This document shows, piece by piece, positions 58,091-64,000 of a DNA stretch of 64,000 nt; the stretch's first letter is position 1, and each line of letters begins with the position of its first letter. The notes beneath the pieces are model-generated. The model was not told where the DNA came from, did no database searches, and was given only the letters and a program-made list of their open reading frames with translations. Source of the DNA: Ooceraea biroi. Its lineage: Eukaryota; Arthropoda; Insecta; Hymenoptera; Formicidae. The translations under genes were made by a program, and so were the position numbers. The stretch spans positions 4,960,001-5,024,000 of the forward strand of contig NC_039519.1 in assembly GCF_003672135.1 (NCBI RefSeq). Direction: 5' to 3'.

Positions 58091-59310
58091 GGGGGCATGT
58101 ACGTTCGTCGGTTTCAAAAAATTGATTTTTTTTCTTTCCCTTTTGCGACAGTTTGAACCTTCAAGAGTGTTGTCCTAAAGCCGTTTTTTGAAATTCGAAT
58201 AAGTAAAGAAGTTACAACGCGTTTTGTCGGGCAGCGCACAGGCGTGCGCCTGCCGTTTCTGAAGCGGCGCGCAGGTAGAAGGGTCGGACCCTCATGCAAC
58301 GGTTTCTTTTGTCCCTTTACAATAAAACTTACTTTTGAGATTGAAGTATAGGTATTTTCTAATAGATGATGACGCTGTAAGCAGTGCTCTAAGCTGTTTT
58401 CAAGCCGATTATTCATTTAGTTGGCGTCGGTTGCGTGATACGGACGATTCTCGTTGTTTGTGGAGTACACGTCACGATGAAATAGGTGTAAAAGTTCCCG
58501 AGAGTCGCAGGAGTGAACAAATTTCGAAAAAGTTTTACGCGCAAGCGAAAAATGCCGCCCAATAGGTGGCAAACGGTGTATCCAAGCGGACGTCCGGCAC
58601 AGCATGCGATGCGGGAGGCCCGAATAAGCCGTCGCCTCGCTAAAAACCAACAAATGGAGGCAAACCTTGTGCAGGAGGGTTCCCTGTATGGCCCAGGAAT
58701 TGACGATGACGTGTAAGTTGAATAAATTTAGTTTTACAATAGAGTAAACTTGTTCCAAAACTTCAAACGCGTTTTTCTCAAAACCATGTTTTTAAAGTCG
58801 GTTACAATGATAACTTGAAGGCGGATCAACCGATCTACCTTTTTTTTTTATTGAAAGCTTATAAAAATCGCTTGTCGTTGTCGTATCGGATTTAAAAATT
58901 CCAATTCTTTCTATTTTTTTTTAAACAAACAAAACTGAAATTTTGTGCCGAAAATCGGCACTCTAACTTTAAAGGTCCGCCATTTTGTTGAAAATTCGAA
59001 TTTTAAAAATCGGATACGACAACGACAAGGAAATTTACTCTTCTTTAAGATGCCGTTTGAATTTTGTGTTTCAGATGAACGGGCACGGAGATATTATTGT
59101 AACCGCGGAATGACGAATCGCGTGCACGGTTAACTACACGACGGTGGAAGGGGGGGATTTTGTAACACTGTTATTTCAATAAAATTTGTATAAGAAGTAC
59201 AAAAGGTGTACTTTATTATGCAACAAGTCCCATTTTTATAGTTTGTGTCTTGGCTCTGCAAAAAATTCATGAAAAATGCCTTTTTTGGGGCTCCAAACGT
59301 ATATGCCCCC
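58091..59310 (+). mobile_element. 1.2-kb TTAA-target element, second subfamily
   Basis: The 1,220-bp element is flanked by TTAA (58087-58090 and 59311-59314). Its ends read GGGGGCATGTACGTTCGTCG and the complement of GGGGGCATATACGTTTGGAG. It shares with the 50277 family a transposase tail ending in YGPG at nearly the same distance from the terminus (about 590 bp). It also shares a conserved block after that tail (58770-58803 against 50783-50820 in complement). Confidence 0.88.
58513..58713 (+). pseudogene. Transposase C-terminal remnant in TTAA element (second subfamily)
   Basis: The frame has a basic Arg/Lys-rich stretch (MREARISRRLAKNQQME) and ends SLYGPGIDDDV. It parallels the RNEARITRSERR and PLYGPGLAD ending of the element at 50277. 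The upstream part of the transposase is missing or unreadable. The identity as a Kolobok- or Mutator-like tail is an inference. Confidence 0.45.
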
Positions 59311-59314
59311 TTAA

Positions 59315-60249
59315 GATGCATTTTTGGATTTTTGATTCAGTTGCCATTCAAGCAGGATTAGAGTTCTCCATTAAACTGCAAGCTAGTTCGCAAAGAATTT
59401 ACCTTTTTGTTGTCGCCGTTCGGAACTTTCGGCGCGAATAGTCTTCGAGTTAAGACGCATCCTGGCGTTGATTCGAATCGATTAGGGAGTCATCCCGGTC
59501 GTTTCTTCCCACGGCTCTGGCATAATACTGATGGATGAGACGTTACCTTCTCGCTGTGCGCGGAGGGCATCTAACGCACGAATTTATCAAAATCATTTTG
59601 ATACCTACTCGGCGCAGCATGACGTCACGCGTCACGGCGCTCCGACTGATCCGCTCATTACGGAATTTGCATACGCCGATCAGTCAGCGATGGAGATTCT
59701 AGTTCCTCCCTTTTTTCGAGTGAGGATTTACATACCCACGTCGCCCTTTCGATTGGCGACTATTCCTTGAACGTCACGACAGGAAAAAAGTTCACACAAT
59801 AGCGTGAATCCATTGTGTGGCCTCTAGCACAAGAGTCATCGGATAGATCGTCGTCCATCTCGCTTTTATTATTAAAATAAAGTGGCGACGGAATAGTGCA
59901 GAAAACGTATCTTCGCTGCAAACAAGAGAAAGTAATTACGTGCTACCCGCGAATGCAATTTATCTTTTAACTTGCTGCGCTTGTACGGCGTATCAGCGAT
60001 GCACGTCTGCACCCAAAAAACATTCCGTTACGAGAATATTAACGGGCGTGTAAAATGATCTTCGGCTCTCTCGCTCTTCCTCCTTGATCCATATCGCGGT
60101 ATGCAGCGTTAGCGACCACTGCGAATTTCTCGATTAATCCACCTCGAAATCGATAGCACTTCTTGCGGCTGCTAGCATCAGGGACGATCATAATTCCGAG
60201 TTTATATTTCAGACATATCCAGACGCTCATTTATCTCAACTCCGTTCAG
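59315..60249. other. Intergenic, no supported gene
   Basis: Mixed composition with a moderately CpG-rich middle (59440-59770). The frame at 59531-59770 and others show no domain. No element ends were recognised. Confidence 0.45.
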
Positions 60250-60253
60250 TTAA

Positions 60254-61460
60254 GGGGGTATTCTAGTGTAAAAGCGGAATTTGTATGCTATTTTGGTGAA
60301 TTTTTTTTGAAAAAAGTATAAGGTTTTTTGAGGCAGGGTTTTCCCTGCTTATTCATACATATTTGGTGTATGTTTCCAAATTTTTGTAGTAGACAATAAC
60401 TATAAATAAGCGCTGCACATGATATTAAATAAGAACATGAAAAAAAAGTTGGTCCATGGTTCCCATGATTTCAGCTGTTCTGCTCATCTGAAACAAAAAA
60501 ACCAAGAGATTCTTAATTAGTATGAGTGTGGCTATAGCAGGTACCAGAATGAAAAAAAAATGTTGAAAATTTAAAACATGACTTCATTGAGAAAATTAAG
60601 TTTCGATTTGTGCCATTTTTTTCACCATTGAAGGGCTGTAGAAATTCCAAAAAACAATATTTCGACTTGATTGTGGTAGGGGCTATAGCCACACATATAC
60701 TGAAGATGTGTGCAAAAGCCTGAGTCAATTGATTAACTGGTTTTTGAGATATCATGGGAACCAATTTGAAAAACGTGGTTTCGAGAAAAACACGTTTAAA
60801 GTTTTTCATACTGATTACATAGAGATAATGTTACTTACGATCAATCGGCTAGTCCAGGGCCATACAGGGGACATTCCTCTTGTTCGTAGAAGTCCTGCAG
60901 AGCTGATCTCTCTTCCCTGCGATTCATTCTCTGATCTCGAGAGAAGTTAGTGGAGCGCCGCTCCGAGCGGGTGATACGAGCTTCGTTCCGGGAGTTTGCG
61001 TACATCACCGCTTGCTGACCAATACTAACTCCCATCACGTTCATAAGTTTGAAAATTGGCATAAATCCTTTATTGAAAATTATAACTGCCAAGAATGTTG
61101 CTGTTTCAACAACTTTCACGCCAGCATGGAGATGTTTTGGAGCAAAAGTCCAAATCAATGAATTTAGAGATTCATTGTACTATATAACCTGTACTATACA
61201 AAGGCTCCAATTCAAATGTACGACCTTCAAAGAATAACGATCTTCCGATCCTACCTAAAATACTAACACAATGCTTGTTGTGTGCCGCGCGGTCCAACCG
61301 CCGAGCGCGCGCCAGAGGTTATTTTCTATTAGGTGCTATTACTTTGTTAATTTTGCGAATCGGGCTAAATCTTCTCGCAGACATATTTTCCATACCATAT
61401 ACTTGCAAAATATGCCAAAAAAAAATTCGATTTTTCTGACATGCTACACTAGAATACCCC
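60254..61460 (-). mobile_element. 1.2-kb TTAA-target element, copy 2
   Basis: Nearly identical to 50277-51482, in the same orientation, flanked by TTAA (60250-60253 and 61461-61464). The differences are a handful of substitutions and single-base changes in homopolymers. The right TTAA is shared with the next element. The short minus-strand frame at 60841-61158 matches that of copy 1. Confidence 0.92.
60841..61158 (-). pseudogene. Transposase C-terminal remnant in TTAA element copy 2
   Basis: This is the same fragment as at 50863-51174, including MGVSIGQQAVMYANSRNEAR and PLYGPGLAD. One substitution (VVETATF for VVEIATF) and a small difference at the N-terminus distinguish them. Both copies were inherited from the same deletion derivative. 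Confidence 0.5.
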
Positions 61461-61464
61461 TTAA

Positions 61465-62180
61465 GGGGGGAGCTGCTTTAGAACGTTGAAAATAAGGTAT
61501 AATTTTACGAATTTTTTTGGAGAAACTATACAGCGGATCATTATAAAATTTTGATGCATTTATTAGTACATGTTTAAAGATAAACAAAATTATTTTTTGA
61601 TTTGAATATATCGCCTGTAGAGGTCGTCCTGGAGGCATCTTAGTGCAGCCGGCATTGTAAATTGGTGAGCATTCTCCCGCCTCCAAATTTCATCCAAACT
61701 GAAAAATTGAAATATGTTCTCGTTATTTATGAATTCCCATCGTCGATGAACCTTTAATAGTCATAAAAACATTAAGTTGAACAATTATTTTTGCATGAAA
61801 AAGTTCAAAAACTGCCTAAAAATCGTACTTTTGTGTTCTAAGCTCCACCATTTTGGCACTTTTCAACTTTTTTCTTCTCTCTTTGGTTCATCGACGATGG
61901 GAATTCATAAATAACGAGAAGATATTTCAATTTTTCAGTTTAGACGAAATTTGGAGGCAGGAGAATGCTGACCAATTTGCAATGCCGGCGACGCGGCTGC
62001 ACTAAGATTTCTCCAGGACGACCTCTACAGGCGATATATTCAAATAAAAAAATAATTTTTTTATCTTTAAACATGTACTAATAAATGCATCAAAGTTTTA
62101 TAATGATCCGCTGTATAGTTTCTCCAAAAACAATTCGTAAAATATACCTTATTTTCAGCGTTCTAAAGCAGGCTCCCCCC
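61465..62180. mobile_element. Foldback TTAA-target element (arms of about 290 bp)
   Basis: TTAA flanks the element at 61461-61464 and 62181-62184. The left arm (61465 to about 61755) and right arm (about 61888 to 62180) are near-perfect complements, separated by a loop of about 130 bp. The ends read GGGGGGAGC and its complement. The right arm matches the partial element at 1-301. No complete gene is present; the frame at 61444-61686 is part of the arm. Confidence 0.9.
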
Positions 62181-62184
62181 TTAA

Positions 62185-63089
62185 GCTAACTTGAAAAAAA
62201 GAAGAGATTTATTAGTTATGTATTGTAATGCGAAGAATATCGGAATCAACAGCTGTTGTTGTAATATTTTAAATTGTTTGGCGAGATGATTATTAAATAT
62301 CAATAATCATATTTTAATAATTTTAAACAGCTGATGATTCTCTCTGTTATTGCATGGAAAAACAGGGAGAGCATGATTATTATTCTCAAAGATAATTCAA
62401 AGATAATTCAAAGACATCGAATGCGAATAATTTTTTATAAAAATTTCTTACTAATCATTGATGTAAAATCGATATTTCGACGTGCATCCCATTCGCGTAG
62501 AATGCGTCCCTGAACACAGTTTGTAACTTCGACGTCTGCCGGTGGTCTTCACGATCGCCGGCGGTGGCGTTCGTTCCCATGTAATCGTGATGTCACGTTA
62601 TCAGATGAGGCACGAGACAAGATGATCGGAGAAAAAGTTCGCGTGTAAGAGGGAAAGAGAGAGAGAGAAGCAGAATTTACAGCTTGCACGCAGCGGCCGG
62701 AGCGATTTTGCTGTGAAAAATAACTTGACCTCAAACTGCTCGTCTCGTCTCTTTTTCTCGGCGGTCACAAAGTGGCAGTCCGCGAGACAGTAGAAAACAC
62801 TAGCGTGACACGCGGCCGATGATGGACCATTCTTCTTGTCACAGGCATTTTCTCTCGGCTGGCCGCGCGCCGGCATCGCGCGGTTCTTCTCTTCGCGAGC
62901 GTTTCATCTTCGTTCTTCTCGCGCGCTAATGTAACATCGTCGTTAGGCTTTTTGCGAGAGATCGCGCGTTACGCGCTCGATTTCTTTGCTGAGCATTCGG
63001 TGGAGAACGTGTGTTAAATCCAGCAGGATTTCTTCGGAAATCAGTTCAATGGAGCTTGTCTGGACGAGCGGTGATCTTAATGCTCGCGC
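62185..63089. other. Intergenic, no supported gene
   Basis: AT-rich to 62460, then CpG-richer with a (GA)n run at 62652-62670. Minus-strand frames at 62549-62876 have no recognisable motif. The GC-rich 62860-63060 segment could be regulatory, but nothing specific is seen. Confidence 0.4.
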
Positions 63090-63091
63090 TA

Positions 63092-64000
63092 TTAGGGGTG
63101 TGATTTAGTTTTGAGGGTTTTTTTGCTCAAAAACGCATGTATTTAAATATGATAATGAATGAATACCTTAATCAAAATATTTTCCTTCGTTTTCTATAAC
63201 TTTTTCCCATCTTTCTGGCAAGAGATGGATTCCACCACGATAAAATGACTCTTCTTTTCAGTTGATCCATTCGTCGACGAATTTTCGCACTTCTTCGAAA
63301 TTATCAAAGTGTGTATCCTCTAAAGCGTGTTGCATCACCGGAACAAATAATAATCGCATGGAGCAATGTCCGGAGAATACGCGGGGTGCGGTAAGACTTG
63401 CCATTCAAGCTCTAATAGTGTTTGTTTCACTGATAACGCAACGCGAGGTCGAGCGTTGTCACGAAGAAGAATCACTTTCCGTCGTTTACTCGCAATTGGT
63501 GGTCGTTTTTGGTCCAATGCTTGCTTCAACTTGTACAATTGGTGTCGATAACGATCAGCCGTGACAGTCTCATGCGGATTTAACAGCTCATAGTACACTA
63601 TCCCACCAAATACAGAGCATTACTTTTGAACCGTGAATATTGCGTCTCGGAGTGGATGTTGATGGTTCGCCTGGATCCACCCATGATTTTCTGCGTTTCG
63701 GATTATCAAAATAGATCCACTTTTCATCCCCAGTAACAATCCGAGACAAAAGACTCTTCTTTTTTTGCCTGGCGATCAACGAAATGCAAATGTTCAAATG
63801 GCACTTTCCGATAATTGATGTCGAACCCATTTCCCTTCTTTCTGAATTTTTCCCATTTCATGTAAATGTTTGGTAACTGTTGTACGATCAACATTTAATG
63901 CTCTGGCAAGAGATGGATTCCACCACGATAAAATGACTCTTCTTTTCAGTTGATCCATTCGTCGACGAATTTTCGCACTTCTTCGAAATTATCAAAGTGT
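63092..64000 (-). mobile_element. Second rearranged mauritiana-like mariner, cut by window end
   Basis: The element starts after TA (63090-63091) with TTAGGGGTGTGATTTAGTTT and is highly similar to 13487 onward. The CTGGCAAGAGATGG segment at 63215 recurs at 63903, directly after the AACATTTAATGCT sequence, which is the same duplication junction as at 14309. The transposase piece keeps CIWWD (no TAG) but runs to a stop soon after. The piece at 63335-63598 holds RDNARPRVALS and YSPDIAPCDYYLF. A 10-bp deletion is present near 63797. Confidence 0.9.

Overview
The window looks like a piece of an insect chromosome, most likely a hymenopteran and plausibly an ant. It has an AT-rich background with CpG-rich patches, one intron-rich host gene, and a dense load of mariner, DUF4817-type, TTAA-target and other DNA transposons. 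No bacterial-style genes, rRNA, CRISPR array or recognisable tRNA was seen. The taxonomic call is an inference from element content and gene architecture.

One host gene is well supported. It is a member of the ZC2HC1 family (C2HC zinc-finger proteins) on the + strand, from a start exon at 10161-10202 to a stop at 41488. I could assemble nine coding exons with closing phases. They encode an N-terminal coiled coil, a very large Ser/Arg-rich exon (29659-35739) holding 18 near-identical 120-bp (40-residue) tandem repeats, and two C2HC zinc fingers with identical spacing at the C-terminus. A one-base deletion in the ninth repeat (about 31674) breaks the frame. All other splice phases close if that base is a consensus error.

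The rest is mostly mobile DNA. From left to right: the end of a TTAA element inserted in a pogo-like element (1-751); a second pogo-like element (2031-2941, minus); a TA-target element whose end has been multiplied into twelve 207-bp units (6512-9462); a rearranged mauritiana-like mariner (13487-15450, minus); a third pogo-like copy (17720-18626); a near-intact mariner plus a partial copy (21885-23788); a mariner interrupted by a second mariner with an intact 339-residue transposase (24908-27473); four DUF4817 deletion derivatives in tandem inside the host gene (35770-38597); five mellifera-type mariner copies in tandem (43290-48588); an end-matched MITE (49669-49945) inside another element; two copies of a 1.2-kb TTAA element (50277 and 60254); a Transib-like element with RSS-type CACAGTG ends and a 5-bp CGTCG duplication (52138-53301); five full units of the 6512 family in the opposite orientation (53663-57061); a third 1.2-kb TTAA element (58091-59310); a foldback TTAA element (61465-62180); and a second rearranged mauritiana-like mariner that runs off the end.

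The most unusual themes are structural. Two different mariner lineages form arrays with the same junction (right end, TA, internal sequence), which points to self-insertion followed by recombination. One TA-target family has been amplified in two different ways at two loci. The Transib-like element carries both V(D)J-like termini and the expected target duplication. Clusters of single-base deletions in tandem arrays warn that some frameshifts here may be assembly errors.
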